Assembly: GCF_900103845.1 (NCBI RefSeq)
Contig: NZ_FNIJ01000006.1
Coordinates: 248,001 to 312,000, forward strand
Direction: 5' to 3'
Origin: Pseudomonas jinjuensis
GTDB lineage: Bacteria > Pseudomonadota > Gammaproteobacteria > Pseudomonadales > Pseudomonadaceae
DNA length: 64,000 nucleotides
The position numbers and the translations under genes are program-made. Each line of letters starts with the position of its first letter. Within the stretch, counting starts at the first letter, position 1. Under the pieces are notes generated by a model, which saw only the letters and a program-made list of their open reading frames with translations, did no database searches and was not told the DNA's origin. Shown here piece after piece: positions 40,766-49,371 of this stretch.

Positions 40766-41506
40766 ATGCCGACAATCAGGAAATTCTGGGGGATCTTCCG
40801 GATCACCATCGCCAGCGTCGCGCTCTTCAGCCTCGGCGGCTGGAAAGCGGCGCATGCCGGCCGTCTGCCGAGCGCCGAGGAACTGCATCGCCTGGCGCCG
40901 ACCACCAGCCTCTCCGCGCTGCGCCTGGCGCTGAACGCCTACCAGTGCGCCAGCACGCGGCTGGGCGGCTCGGATGAGCTGCTGACCGTCATCGACTATT
41001 CCAAGCCCTCGCGCGACAAGCGCCTGTGGGTCTTCGACCTGAAGCAGCGCAAGCTGCTGTTCGAGGAATGGGTCACTCACGGCAAGAACAGCGGCGACGA
41101 TCTCGCCACCTCGTTCTCCAACCGGGTGAACAGCTACCAGTCGTCCATCGGCCTCTACCAGACCGGCGCCACCTACCGTGGCAAGCATGGCCGCTCGCTG
41201 CGCCTGCTCGGCCTGGAGCCGGGCTTCAACGACAACAGCGAGGACCGCGCCATCGTCATGCACGCCGCCGCCTACGCCGATCCGAAGGTGGTGCCCGCCC
41301 TCGGCCGCCTCGGCCGCAGCCAGGGCTGCCCGGCGGTGCGTCCGGCCGTGGCGCAGAAGCTGATCGACACGCTGAAGGAAGGCAGCTACGTGTTCGCCTA
41401 CTACCCGCAGCAGGAGTGGCTGAAGACCTCGCAATTCCTCGCCGGGCAGAGCTGCTCGGTGCTGGCGCGCAACGACCGCAACGCACAGTCCGTAGCCCAC
41501 CGATAA
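40766..41506 (+). CDS. Murein L,D-transpeptidase-like protein (YkuD_2 type)
   Basis: 246 residues with a signal anchor/peptide (about residues 10-31). The catalytic motif is RSQGCPAV with Cys188, and His166 in IVMHAAAY as partner; this arrangement is the YkuD_2 subgroup (PF13645). Likely a periplasmic peptidoglycan cross-linking enzyme. It begins 68 bases after the first L,D-transpeptidase, so two different subfamilies are adjacent, which may reflect a shared envelope role. Confidence 0.85.
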   Translation: MPTIRKFWGIFRITIASVALFSLGGWKAAHAGRLPSAEELHRLAPTTSLSALRLALNAYQCASTRLGGSDELLTVIDYSKPSRDKRLWVFDLKQRKLLFEEWVTHGKNSGDDLATSFSNRVNSYQSSIGLYQTGATYRGKHGRSLRLLGLEPGFNDNSEDRAIVMHAAAYADPKVVPALGRLGRSQGCPAVRPAVAQKLIDTLKEGSYVFAYYPQQEWLKTSQFLAGQSCSVLARNDRNAQSVAHR

Positions 41507-41563
41507 GCTCGACGGCCCATCGTCCCCACGCTCCCGCGTGGAGACGCAGGAGCGTCCCCGGAC

Positions 41564-41589
41564 GGTTCCCACGCAGGAGCGTGGGAACC
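41564..41589. repeat. Palindromic intergenic repeat
   Basis: GGTTCCCACG and CGTGGGAACC arms around CAGGAG; a related AGGAGCGTGGGAAC fragment lies at about 18475-18487. It sits between the convergent transpeptidase and HD-GYP genes and may serve as terminator. Confidence 0.7.
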
Positions 41590-41604
41590 ATCAGAGAAAC
41601 GCTC

Positions 41605-44481
41605 TCAGACGCTCTGCCACTCCCGCTCGGCCATCTCCAGCAACGCCTTCACGTCGACCTCGTCGAGCTGCTTCGGATCGAGGAACTGCGCGCCGTATTC
41701 GCGGTACACGCCACGGCTGACGAACAGGCGGAACAGTTCGCCATCGATGTGCTGGTCGCGGGCCATGATGGCGAGGATCTTCAGCGACTCCGACAGCGTC
41801 TTCGCCGGCTTGTACGGGCGATCCGCCGCGGTCAGCGCCTCGAAGATGTCAGCGATCGCCATCACCCGCTCGGGAATGCTCATCTGCTCGCGCGTCAGGC
41901 GGCGCGGGTAGCCGGTGCCGTCCATCTTCTCGTGGTGGTTGCCGGCGATGGTCGGCACCCGCCGCAGGTGCTTGGGCAGCGGCAGGGTAGTGAGCATCAT
42001 CAGGGTCTGCACGATGTGCTCGTTGATCTTGAAGCGCTCTTCCTCGTTCAGCGTGCCGCGCCGCACGCTGAGGTTGTACAGCTCGCCGAAGTTGCTGGCA
42101 TAGGGCGGCAGGCGCATGTCGAAGCCCCAGATGTTGCGCGGATCGTTGCGGTCCACCGGCGGCTTGCGTTCGCCCCAGGACACGCGGTGCTCGGGCTTGT
42201 CGGCGAGAAGGTATTCCGGGGCCGGCAGCGGGGCAGGCGGAATGGCCGCGAGGCGCTCGCTCTCCTCGTAGGAGATGCCGATACGGTCGTCGAAATGACG
42301 CATCCAGCGCTGCTCGCCGATCCGGCGCAGGCGCTCGATCTCCTCGTCGCTCATGCATTCGCCGCCGATATTGGCCTGGGCGACGAAGCTGAAATCACTG
42401 ACCAGCTGCTGCTGGCGGGCATCGCGCTGGCTCGCCAGCAGCGCCGCATCGCCGCCGGCGGCGCGGCCGCTCCAGTAGTCGATGTCGGCGTCGCGCCAGA
42501 GCACCTCGAAACGCATGCGGATCTCGTGCAGGCGGTTGTATAGGGTCTCCAGCTTGGTCGCCTTGTCCACCACGTGTTCCGGGCTGGTGATCTTGCCGCA
42601 GTCGTGCAGCCAGGCGGCGATCTGGAATTCATAGCGCTCGGCGTCGCTCATGTCGAAGTCGGCGAACTCGCCATCCCTGGAGTGGATGGCTTCTTCCAGC
42701 AGCATGCCGGCCAGCTGCGGGACCCGCTCGCAGTGCCCGCCGGTGTAGGGGCTCTTGGCGTCGATGGCGTCGGCGAGCAGCTTGATGATGGCGTCCAGCA
42801 GACGCTGCTGCGCCTCGATCAGCTGGCGCGTCTCGATGGCCACGGCGGCGGCGCCGGAAAGCTCCTCGACGAAGCGCATGAACGGCCGCCGCGGCTTGCG
42901 CCCGTGGTCGCTCTCCTCCAGTTGCAGGACCAGTATGCCGAGCAGTTCCTCGCCGCGGCTGCGCAGGGAGACCGCCAGGTACTGGCCGTCGCGCGCCAGG
43001 GCCTGGCGGACCTGCCGTTCCAGGCGCTCCTCGGCGAAGCCCTCGATCAGCATCGACTGCGGGTACTGCTCGCCGCTCACCGAGCAGGCCAGGCGCAGCC
43101 GGTAGTCCTCCTCCTGCAGCAGATAGACCGCACCGCCCTTCACCCCGGTGGCTTCCACCAGGCGCGAGAGCACGCCTTCGAGCATGCTTTCCAGGCACGT
43201 CTCGCGGCTCAGGGTGAGGGTGATCGACTGGAAGTTGTGGATGGTGCGCGACATGCTGCGCAGCACGCGACTGAGATCGCGCACCTCGGAAATCCGCGAC
43301 TCGACGCCCACCGGCCGGGAGAAATCGAAGGCCGCCAGGGCGCCGACCTGCTCGGCCAGGGTACTCAGCGGCCGGGCGATGCGCTGGCCGATGTACCAGC
43401 CGATCCCCAGCAGCACCAGCAGCAGCGCCAGGCCCCACAAGGCCTGCTGCATCAGCAGCTGTCGGGCGCCGGCGAGCAGTTCGTCGGAAGGGATGGTGAC
43501 CAGCACCCGCGCCTCGCTGGTGGAGAAGTCCGACAGCGGCACCCACACGCCGTACCAGCTGTTGCCATCCACCTCGAATGCCTGTGGCACGCCCTCCGCC
43601 ACCGGCAGTCCGGCGAAGTGCCTGAGGCTGGGCACGCCCAGCTCATCGAGGCTGGCCAGGCGGGTTTCGTCGCCGTTGTGCACCAGCAGGCGCGACAGGT
43701 CCGGATAGGCGATCACCGAACCCTTGCCGTCCACCAGCGCCAGCTCGGTATTGGCGGTCTTGCGCAGGCCGTACATCTCCTCGCCGACGTCGTCCACCGA
43801 GGCATCCATGCCGATCACCGCGGAGCCGTCGACGCTGCGGTGCGCCAGGGTCAGGCCGATCTGGTGGGTGGTGAAGAACACATAGGGCAAGGTGAGGACC
43901 GTGCCCTTGCTGCCCTGGGCCTCGCTGTACCAGGGACGCTGGCGCGGATCGAACTGGTAGTCGGGCTTGTCGCGCATCCCCAGCAGGTGCAGCTCGTCGT
44001 CGTAGTAGCGCCATTCGCCGCGGCTGGCGCCCTTCTCGTCCAGAGTGATGCTCTGCACCAGGTAACGGGCCTTTTCCGGCGCCTCCATCTGCTGGCGCAT
44101 CGGCTCGTCGCGCAGGCCGCGGACGAGAAGGAACTCGCCATTCGAATAGCCGACGTAGACCGCGCTCAGGGTGGGATTGGAGCGCAGGTTCTCGACCAGC
44201 GCCGGCAACCGGTCGAGGCGTTCGGGCAGGTTGTCGCTGGTGGCGACCGAGTCGTGGGTGAGCAGGCGCAGGGTCGCTTCGGCCGGGTCGATCAGGCGGC
44301 GGATGCATTCGTTGATGGTGGCGCCGAGCTGGCGGGCGGATTCGCCCGCGGCCGTCACCAGCGCGCCTTCGATGCCGCGGTAACCCTGGATCAGCAGGCC
44401 GCCGGTGAGCACCAGCATGCTGACGATGATGGCGCCCGCGACCAGGGGCTGGAGAGAAATACCGCGTCTGCATATTTTCAT
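41605..44481 (-). CDS. Membrane HD-GYP phosphodiesterase with Cache, HAMP and GAF domains
   Basis: 958 residues. N-terminal membrane helix (about 12-34), a periplasmic Cache-type sensor region (about 40-340, including QFDPRQRPWYSEAQGSKG), second helix (about 348-365), HAMP linker (366-415), GAF-like domain (about 425-555) and a C-terminal HD-GYP domain. Metal-binding HD is His626-Asp627 (LHDCGK) and the GYP motif is HHEKMDGTGYP at 849-859. Such proteins hydrolyse c-di-GMP. About 220 residues separate the two motifs instead of the usual 60 or so, so this domain carries a large insertion. It is 10 bases after a binding-protein gene and probably forms a signalling unit with it. Confidence 0.88.
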   Translation of the reverse strand: MKICRRGISLQPLVAGAIIVSMLVLTGGLLIQGYRGIEGALVTAAGESARQLGATINECIRRLIDPAEATLRLLTHDSVATSDNLPERLDRLPALVENLRSNPTLSAVYVGYSNGEFLLVRGLRDEPMRQQMEAPEKARYLVQSITLDEKGASRGEWRYYDDELHLLGMRDKPDYQFDPRQRPWYSEAQGSKGTVLTLPYVFFTTHQIGLTLAHRSVDGSAVIGMDASVDDVGEEMYGLRKTANTELALVDGKGSVIAYPDLSRLLVHNGDETRLASLDELGVPSLRHFAGLPVAEGVPQAFEVDGNSWYGVWVPLSDFSTSEARVLVTIPSDELLAGARQLLMQQALWGLALLLVLLGIGWYIGQRIARPLSTLAEQVGALAAFDFSRPVGVESRISEVRDLSRVLRSMSRTIHNFQSITLTLSRETCLESMLEGVLSRLVEATGVKGGAVYLLQEEDYRLRLACSVSGEQYPQSMLIEGFAEERLERQVRQALARDGQYLAVSLRSRGEELLGILVLQLEESDHGRKPRRPFMRFVEELSGAAAVAIETRQLIEAQQRLLDAIIKLLADAIDAKSPYTGGHCERVPQLAGMLLEEAIHSRDGEFADFDMSDAERYEFQIAAWLHDCGKITSPEHVVDKATKLETLYNRLHEIRMRFEVLWRDADIDYWSGRAAGGDAALLASQRDARQQQLVSDFSFVAQANIGGECMSDEEIERLRRIGEQRWMRHFDDRIGISYEESERLAAIPPAPLPAPEYLLADKPEHRVSWGERKPPVDRNDPRNIWGFDMRLPPYASNFGELYNLSVRRGTLNEEERFKINEHIVQTLMMLTTLPLPKHLRRVPTIAGNHHEKMDGTGYPRRLTREQMSIPERVMAIADIFEALTAADRPYKPAKTLSESLKILAIMARDQHIDGELFRLFVSRGVYREYGAQFLDPKQLDEVDVKALLEMAEREWQSV

Positions 44482-44491
44482 TTCGCCAGCC

Positions 44492-45322
44492 CTATTCCAT
44501 GACGTTGCGGTGATTACTGCTGTCGAGAAGATCCGCCGCTGCCTCCGGCGACGCATTGCGATGCACGATTCTCGCCAGACTTCCGTCCAGCCGCAGACCG
44601 TCCATCAGACGCTGCCACTCGGCGCTCTGCGCCGGGCTGAAATGCCGGCGCGACAACATCAGGCCATGCACCAGCGCAGACGCCTCGGCCACATCGAAGA
44701 CGCGGTACTGCTTGCGGCTGTCGGGATCCCTGGCCGAGCCAAAAAGATTCTGCTCGTGGCCGACCAGCGCCTCGATCCGGCCGTCGAACAACGCGCCGAA
44801 CGCCGCGGCCTCGTCGGGGTATTCCTGCACACGTCCCGTAGCGCCCAGTATCCGCAACATCGATTCGATGTAGACGCCATGCTGATGACCGGCAATCACC
44901 CCCAGCCGCGCACCCGGCATCTGCTGCACGTCGCCCAGGGTGCGCACCTGCGCCGCCAGGCGCAGCGGCACGATCAGCTTCTCGCGGACATAGGCGTAGG
45001 GCAGGAAGAACGCCTGCCTGCGCCGCTCCGCGTTGAGCGTTCCGCCGGTCGCCATGTCCAGCTCGCCGGCCGCCAAGGCCTTCCAGATCTCCTCGCGCGG
45101 CCGCACCGAGGCTTCGAAGCTGCAGCCACTGCGAAGCTGCAGTTCGGCGAGGAGGTCGGCATCGATGCCCTGGCCGTCGCGGTAGAACAGGTCGCTGTCG
45201 TGGAAGGCCAGGCGCAGGGGCTCTTCGCAGCCGAACCGGTTGGTCGCCGGAGCCGCCGCGCACAGGCCGGCGGCCAGCGTCAGCGTCAGCGCCAGCCCGC
45301 AAAGCGAAGGTTTGCATGCCAT
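44492..45322 (-). CDS. Periplasmic solute-binding protein (family 3)
   Basis: 276 residues. A signal peptide ends near ALA/CAA (about residue 24). The mature protein has the PBP type 2 fold: GIDADLLAELQ, REEIWKALAAGELDMATGG, FFLPYAYVREKLIVP and the hinge LGDVQQMPGARLGVIAGHQHGV (cited in part as GARLGVIAGHQ). Such proteins bind amino acids or small acids. There is no permease nearby; the only downstream gene is the HD-GYP sensor, so it may be a co-receptor. An extended frame exists but MACKPSL has the better ribosome site. Confidence 0.85.
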   Translation of the reverse strand: MACKPSLCGLALTLTLAAGLCAAAPATNRFGCEEPLRLAFHDSDLFYRDGQGIDADLLAELQLRSGCSFEASVRPREEIWKALAAGELDMATGGTLNAERRRQAFFLPYAYVREKLIVPLRLAAQVRTLGDVQQMPGARLGVIAGHQHGVYIESMLRILGATGRVQEYPDEAAAFGALFDGRIEALVGHEQNLFGSARDPDSRKQYRVFDVAEASALVHGLMLSRRHFSPAQSAEWQRLMDGLRLDGSLARIVHRNASPEAAADLLDSSNHRNVME

Positions 45323-45822
45323 GAACCCGCCCCGTCCATTGTGCCGGCCTGGATGAGGGGTACGCTTCATCCAGGCAGACGACAGTGCCTCAGTGAGAAT
45401 TGATTGCGTTTCAACGAAGTGTAATCGGCCCTTGGCGACCTGCCGGATTTTCGACGCGGAGAAATGCATTTCGTCGGATTCCACGGCGATGCGTCAAAAC
45501 TGCCGGTTGCAGCGCCCGGGCGGAACTGCTTAACTCTGAGCCGTGTGTGACTTGCCGGTCACGCACCACGTCCAAGAAGATTTTTTGCGGTTCTCAGCGT
45601 TTCCCGCTGCTTCCTTCCTGCCTGATCAAGAGTCCGCACCGACCCGTAGAAAACGGCGTCGGGATAGCCCTTTTGATGTCGTAACTCACTGAAAATAAAG
45701 AAATTATTAAATTCCGCCGCGTGACACGAAGCTGTCACCTCAAGGCGCTTTCCTCTGCCTGGTAATCCTCTCGCACCCGAGCCTGGGTGCGTCATTCATG
45801 AGATGCGTCAGGAGGAAACGAC
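45323..45822. other. Long intergenic region before phaG
   Basis: 500 bases between the divergent binding-protein and phaG genes. No credible gene. It contains a stem GTGTGTGAC (45543-45551)/GTCACGCAC (45558-45566), a stem GTGACA/TGTCAC at 45721-45738, an AT-rich stretch at about 45680-45715 (atypical for this genome) and a GCACCC/GGGTGC dyad at about 45774-45790 close to the phaG ribosome site. These suggest a complex promoter or leader for phaG. Confidence 0.6.
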
Positions 45823-46716
45823 ATGAGGCCGGAAACCGCCATCGTCGCGATTCACCAGCACAACATCTACACGGAGTTCTACGCCAACAGGGAAGCTCGC
45901 CAGACCATCATTCTGGTCAATGGCTCGCTGTCCACTACTGCCTCCTTCGCGCAAACGGTGAAGTACCTGCAGCCCCACTTCAACGTGGTGCTGTTCGACC
46001 AGCCCTACGCCGGCCGCTCCAAGCCGCACAACGCCAACAAGGAGTTCATCTCCAAGGAATACGAGGCCGAACTGCTGCTCGGACTGATCGAGCACTTCCG
46101 CGCCGACGTGGTGATGTCCTTCTCCTGGGGCGGCGTCGCCACCCTGCTGGCCCTGGCGCAGCGCCCGAGCCGGATCAGGAAGGCGGTGATCAACTCCTTC
46201 TCCCCGCTGCTCAACGCGGCCATGCTCGACTACCTGCACCGCGGCCTGGACTACCTCGCGGCCTGCGACCGCAGCAACATCGCCAACCTGATCAACGACA
46301 CCATCGGCCGCTACCTGCCGCAGCTGTTCAAGCGCTGCAACTTCCGCCACGTCAGCGCCCTGGACGAGCACGAATACCTGCAGATGCACTTCCAGGTCTG
46401 CGAGGTGCTCAAGCTCAGCGCGGAAAGCTACATGGAGCGCTTCAACTGCATCGACATCCCCATGCTGTTCGTCAACGGCGAGCTGGACGACTACACCAGC
46501 CCCGCCGATGCGCGCCTGTTCAGCCAGCTGATCCGCGACAGCGAATTCCGCACCATCGACAACGTCGGACACTTCATCGACGCCGAGCACAAGCAGGGCT
46601 GGCAGGACACCCAGGACGCCCTCCTCGCCTTCCTCCGCCCGCAGCGCCAGCCGATCCTGGCCCCGGCCTACGTGCCGAGCACCCAGGGCATCCCGATCGC
46701 CGCGTTGGCAGGTTGA
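45823..46716 (+). CDS. phaG: (R)-3-hydroxyacyl-ACP to CoA transferase PhaG
   Basis: 297 residues. PhaG links fatty acid synthesis to medium-chain polyhydroxyalkanoate production by moving (R)-3-hydroxyacyl groups from ACP (to CoA, or releasing the acid). Close to RhlA. It starts MRPETAIVAI and carries TIILVNGSLSTTASFAQTV and VLFDQPYAGRSKPHN as in P. putida PhaG, from memory. Alpha/beta-hydrolase nucleophile Ser101 is in MSFSWGG, followed by Asp in VNGELDDYT and His in VGHFIDAEHK. The GGAGGAAA ribosome site fixes the start. In P. aeruginosa the corresponding locus (PA0730) lies next to the tRNA-Gly. Confidence 0.88.
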   Translation: MRPETAIVAIHQHNIYTEFYANREARQTIILVNGSLSTTASFAQTVKYLQPHFNVVLFDQPYAGRSKPHNANKEFISKEYEAELLLGLIEHFRADVVMSFSWGGVATLLALAQRPSRIRKAVINSFSPLLNAAMLDYLHRGLDYLAACDRSNIANLINDTIGRYLPQLFKRCNFRHVSALDEHEYLQMHFQVCEVLKLSAESYMERFNCIDIPMLFVNGELDDYTSPADARLFSQLIRDSEFRTIDNVGHFIDAEHKQGWQDTQDALLAFLRPQRQPILAPAYVPSTQGIPIAALAG

Positions 46717-46734
46717 AAGCGATGGCGTATCCCT

Positions 46735-46768
46735 GAAGGGGCCGTGCAGGATGCATGGCCCCTTTTCA
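46735..46768 (+). terminator. Rho-independent terminator of phaG
   Basis: AAGGGGCC/GGCCCCTT stem with a 13-base loop ending in TTTTC, 20 bases after the phaG stop. Confidence 0.85.
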
Positions 46769-46882
46769 CTGCCCCCAATGCTGGGGGAGCATTCCCCGCC
46801 CGGCCCAACCCGCAACCGGGGAAAAACACCCGTCACCGAGGCTTCACTAAGCCCCCGCCTTCTGGTAAAAAGGCACCCCCAA

Positions 46883-46956
46883 GCGGGCGTCGTATAATGG
46901 CATTACCTGAGCTTCCCAAGCTCATGACGAGGGTTCGATTCCCTTCGCCCGCTCCA
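46883..46956 (+). tRNA. tRNA-Gly (anticodon CCC)
   Basis: 74 bases including encoded CCA. Acceptor arm GCGGGCG/CGCCCGC (46883-46889 with 46946-46952), anticodon stem TGAGC/GCTCA with loop TTCCCAA (anticodon CCC) and TPsiC arm containing GGTTCGATTCC are all present. It is the integration site of the following element: the last 17-19 bases recur at 56657 and 59874. Confidence 0.95.
46933..46952. repeat. attL core at the tRNA-Gly 3' end
   Basis: GTTCGATTCCCTTCGCC (46933-46949) is repeated at 56657-56673, and TCGATTCCCTTCGCCCGCT (46935-46953) at 59874-59892. This is the crossover-type core of a tRNA-integrating element. Confidence 0.85.
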
Positions 46957-47003
46957 CATACCCGTTTCCACATGTTCCCACATGCACCGGAAACACCCTC
47001 GAA

Positions 47004-47032
47004 GCCCCGCCTAGTGCGGGGTTTCTTGTTTC
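47004..47032 (+). terminator. Terminator behind the tRNA, inside the element
   Basis: CCCCGC/GCGGGG stem with 5-base loop then TTTCTTGTTT, ahead of the integrase. Confidence 0.7.
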
Positions 47033-47071
47033 TACATGCTTCCCGATATGCCCATATAGCATTGCCCACGC

Positions 47072-47120
47072 TGTACACCAGCTTGTACACTGGGGAAAAT
47101 GACCTAACTAAGGTGTACAC
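47072..47120. repeat. TGTACAC repeats, candidate integrase arm sites (left)
   Basis: Three TGTACAC motifs at 47072, 47084 and 47114, between attL and the integrase start. Two more occur at 56596 and 56608 just inside the right core. Placement at both ends is expected for arm-type integrase binding sites. Confidence 0.55.
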
Positions 47121-47122
47121 GG

Positions 47123-48409
47123 ATGAAGCGTTCAGAGATCAGGAAACGCCCGCTCGCAGACACGGTACTGGCGAGCCTAGAGCCTGAAAGCAAGGAATAC
47201 CGGGAGCTGGACGGCAACGGCCTGTACTTCCGCGTGAAGGCCAATGGTCAAAAGGGCTGGCTGCTACGTCACAAGAAGCCTGACGGGCGCTGGGGCTGGC
47301 ACGGCCTGGGGGGCTATCCCGAGATACCAGCCAAGGTAGCCCGCAAGAAAGCACTGGAGCTACGCGAACTGGTAGCCCACGGCGTAGATCCGGTACAGCA
47401 CAAAGCAGCGCAGAAAGCCGCCAGAGAGGCCGCTGTGCTGAACCCGTTCCGCGAGTCGGTAGCCTACTGGTATCAGCGCAAGGTGGATGACGGCCTAGCC
47501 GAAAGCACACTCCGCCTAATGCGGGGCTACCTGGACAACGACATTCTGCCGGCGCTAGGCGATAAGCCGATCACAGAGATTACCCCGAGGGACTGCGTTG
47601 CTTTGCAGGAGAGCATCGAGGCCCGAGGCGCAACGAACACACGCGACAAGATCCGCGTTGCCCTACGCCAGATATTCAGCCAGGCAATCGCCCGTGGCCT
47701 GTGCGAGGTCAACCCAGCGTCCGAGCTGGTCACTATCGCCACGAAGACGCCACGCGCTAAGCCATACCCTCACCTGCTGGAACCTGAGCTACCGGCCTTC
47801 CTGCAAGCCATGCGGGGTAGCACCAGCCGCACGCCTGCCCGTACAGCGACCTGGCTGTGCCTCTGGACGGCTTCACGGCCTGGAATGGTGCGATGGGCTG
47901 AGTGGTCAGAGATCGACTTCGAAACGGCTCTGTGGACGATCCCAGCGGCCAAGATGAAGACCCGCCGCGACCATGTAGTGCCACTATCCCGCCAAGCGCT
48001 CGATGCGCTACGCGAACTGCACCGGCTGACTGGACGTGGCCGTTATCTGTTCCCCGGCATCGGTGCGAAGCAGCCCGTGATCAGCGAGAACACAATCAAC
48101 CTGACGCTGCGCAAGATCGGCTACAGAGGCCGCCTGGTAGGTCACGGCACCAGACATACCGCCAGCACACTATTACGCGAACACGGGTGGCATAGGGACC
48201 ATGTAGAGGCCCAGCTAGCGCACAAGGAAGAAGGCGTAGCGGGCATCTACAACCAAGCCCAGTACCTGCCCCAGCGCCGCGCCATGATGCAGTGGTATTG
48301 CGACTACCTGGACTGCCTGGCCGATGGCATGACCCCGGCACAACGGGCCGACTATGACCGTCGCGTTAACGTCATCGAGAGCAACATCGTCGAGCTGGTG
48401 CGCGCATGA
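47123..48409 (+). CDS. int: Tyrosine recombinase/integrase of the tRNA-Gly element
   Basis: 428 residues. P4-type integrase: an N-terminal DUF4102-like DNA-binding domain (GLYFRVKANGQKGWLLRHK at residues 33-51), a core-binding domain and a C-terminal catalytic domain. Catalytic residues seen: Arg252 (ASRPGM), His341 and Arg344 (HGTRHT), His367 (AHKEEG) and the nucleophile Tyr376 (GIYNQAQY). The usual acidic RPGE residue is Met here, a common variation. It lies 166 bases from the tRNA and reads away from it. The stop overlaps the next ORF (ATGA). Confidence 0.94.
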   Translation: MKRSEIRKRPLADTVLASLEPESKEYRELDGNGLYFRVKANGQKGWLLRHKKPDGRWGWHGLGGYPEIPAKVARKKALELRELVAHGVDPVQHKAAQKAAREAAVLNPFRESVAYWYQRKVDDGLAESTLRLMRGYLDNDILPALGDKPITEITPRDCVALQESIEARGATNTRDKIRVALRQIFSQAIARGLCEVNPASELVTIATKTPRAKPYPHLLEPELPAFLQAMRGSTSRTPARTATWLCLWTASRPGMVRWAEWSEIDFETALWTIPAAKMKTRRDHVVPLSRQALDALRELHRLTGRGRYLFPGIGAKQPVISENTINLTLRKIGYRGRLVGHGTRHTASTLLREHGWHRDHVEAQLAHKEEGVAGIYNQAQYLPQRRAMMQWYCDYLDCLADGMTPAQRADYDRRVNVIESNIVELVRA

Positions 48410-49044
48410 AAAACGAAAAACGGTCGGATACCCTACCTACAAAACCTACAGAACATAGTAAGCCAGAGCAGTTTACGGCCTTCGGCTGGGTGCGAGAGAC
48501 AAAGGATTGGTTTACAGATCTAGAGACGATGCTCTCGTACCTGGAAAGGGAGGCATCGCCATTAGTAGGCGATAGCATTCAAGGCAGAACTGCTAGCGGT
48601 GTCCTAGCACTGGTGCAAGAAATCCGTGGGAGTTTGGTGAAAGGATCTGATCAAACGGAGCTGTACAGAGTACTGATGACCATGTTTCGGTTAGGTGCAG
48701 CGGCGGAAGATCTGGAACAAGAGGTCAGGCTTCCCAGAGAACAACGAATCGCGGCCCTAGAAGCTCAGATCACGGTTTCCAAGCAGAGCCTGCCGCGAGA
48801 AATGGCGTTAGCGAAGCTTGAAATCGCTACGGAGTATGCACAAGGGAAGGCCAGGTCACTTTGGCAAGAGGACCGCAACAGCATGATCCGAACCGGCGAC
48901 ATGACGGAGATCATATGGGCATGGATGGCAGAGCATCCGCTACTTCTAGAACAACGCCCCACCATGCCTGTACTAAGAAGATGGATCAGCGAGGTCGCTC
49001 GGGAATTCCCGCACGCTTCGAAAAGGGGCAGATCGAAAAAGTAA
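48406..49044 (+). CDS. Unknown protein downstream of integrase
   Basis: 212 residues, overlapping int by 4 bases (ATGA), so it is translationally coupled. The protein is rich in Glu, Arg and Leu, with long predicted helices (for example MLSYLEREASPLVGD and the LPREQRIAALEAQITVSKQ coiled-coil-like stretch) and a basic C-terminus KRGRSKK. I do not recognise a family. Near its N-terminus lies the DNA repeat that recurs at 52398 and 56459 in the element (encoding PTKPTEH). Genes in this position in satellites are often accessory or defence genes, but nothing here proves that. Confidence 0.75.
   Translation: MKNEKRSDTLPTKPTEHSKPEQFTAFGWVRETKDWFTDLETMLSYLEREASPLVGDSIQGRTASGVLALVQEIRGSLVKGSDQTELYRVLMTMFRLGAAAEDLEQEVRLPREQRIAALEAQITVSKQSLPREMALAKLEIATEYAQGKARSLWQEDRNSMIRTGDMTEIIWAWMAEHPLLLEQRPTMPVLRRWISEVAREFPHASKRGRSKK
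48435..48454. repeat. 20-bp repeat, left copy (inverted partner at 56459)
   Basis: ACCTACAAAACCTACAGAAC at 48435-48454 is the exact reverse complement of 56459-56478. A related dyad occurs at 52399-52440. Confidence 0.9.
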
Positions 49045-49149
49045 AAATATCACTTCGGCACGGGAAACGTATTTCCAGCACGACAGCCGAATTTTATTGA
49101 ACACCTGCATGTGAATAATGGGGAGCGTCACCAATACGGAGGCGCTCAA

Positions 49150-49371
49150 ATGCACCTAGACAGTACCCCATCAAAAGCACTCATCCGCCAACCCGCGCTT
49201 TGCGAATGGCTCGATTTGTCCCGTTCCGGTCTGGACAAGCTCCGCAAAAAAGACCCCACCTTCCCGAAGCCTCTCAAAGATGGCGATACCCGCCAGGCCG
49301 CTGCGTATTACGTCGTGTCCGAGGTAGAAAGCTGGCTCCGCTCCAAGATCGAAGCGAGGGATGCCGCATGA
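49150..49371 (+). CDS. AlpA-like helix-turn-helix regulator/excisionase
   Basis: 73 residues starting at MHLDSTPSK, chosen because GGAGG precedes it; an alternative start lies 39 bases upstream. The helix-turn-helix segment ALCEWLDLSRSGLDKLRKKD followed by FPKPLKDGDTRQAAAYY (cited in parts) and a C-terminal helix VSEVESWLRSKIEARD is the AlpA/MerR pattern of prophage and satellite excisionase-regulators. AlpA-type proteins activate integrase or excise P4-like elements. It overlaps the next gene by 4 bases. Confidence 0.82.
   Translation: MHLDSTPSKALIRQPALCEWLDLSRSGLDKLRKKDPTFPKPLKDGDTRQAAAYYVVSEVESWLRSKIEARDAA

Noticed and set aside
42574-44502. A 642-codon open frame on the plus strand opposite the HD-GYP gene
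   Set aside because: It is the antisense shadow of a strongly supported gene in GC-rich DNA; composition is typical of complementary frames and no domain is visible.
45400-45684. A 94-codon frame in the phaG upstream region
   Set aside because: No ribosome site, no conserved composition, and it crosses hairpins; treated as non-coding.
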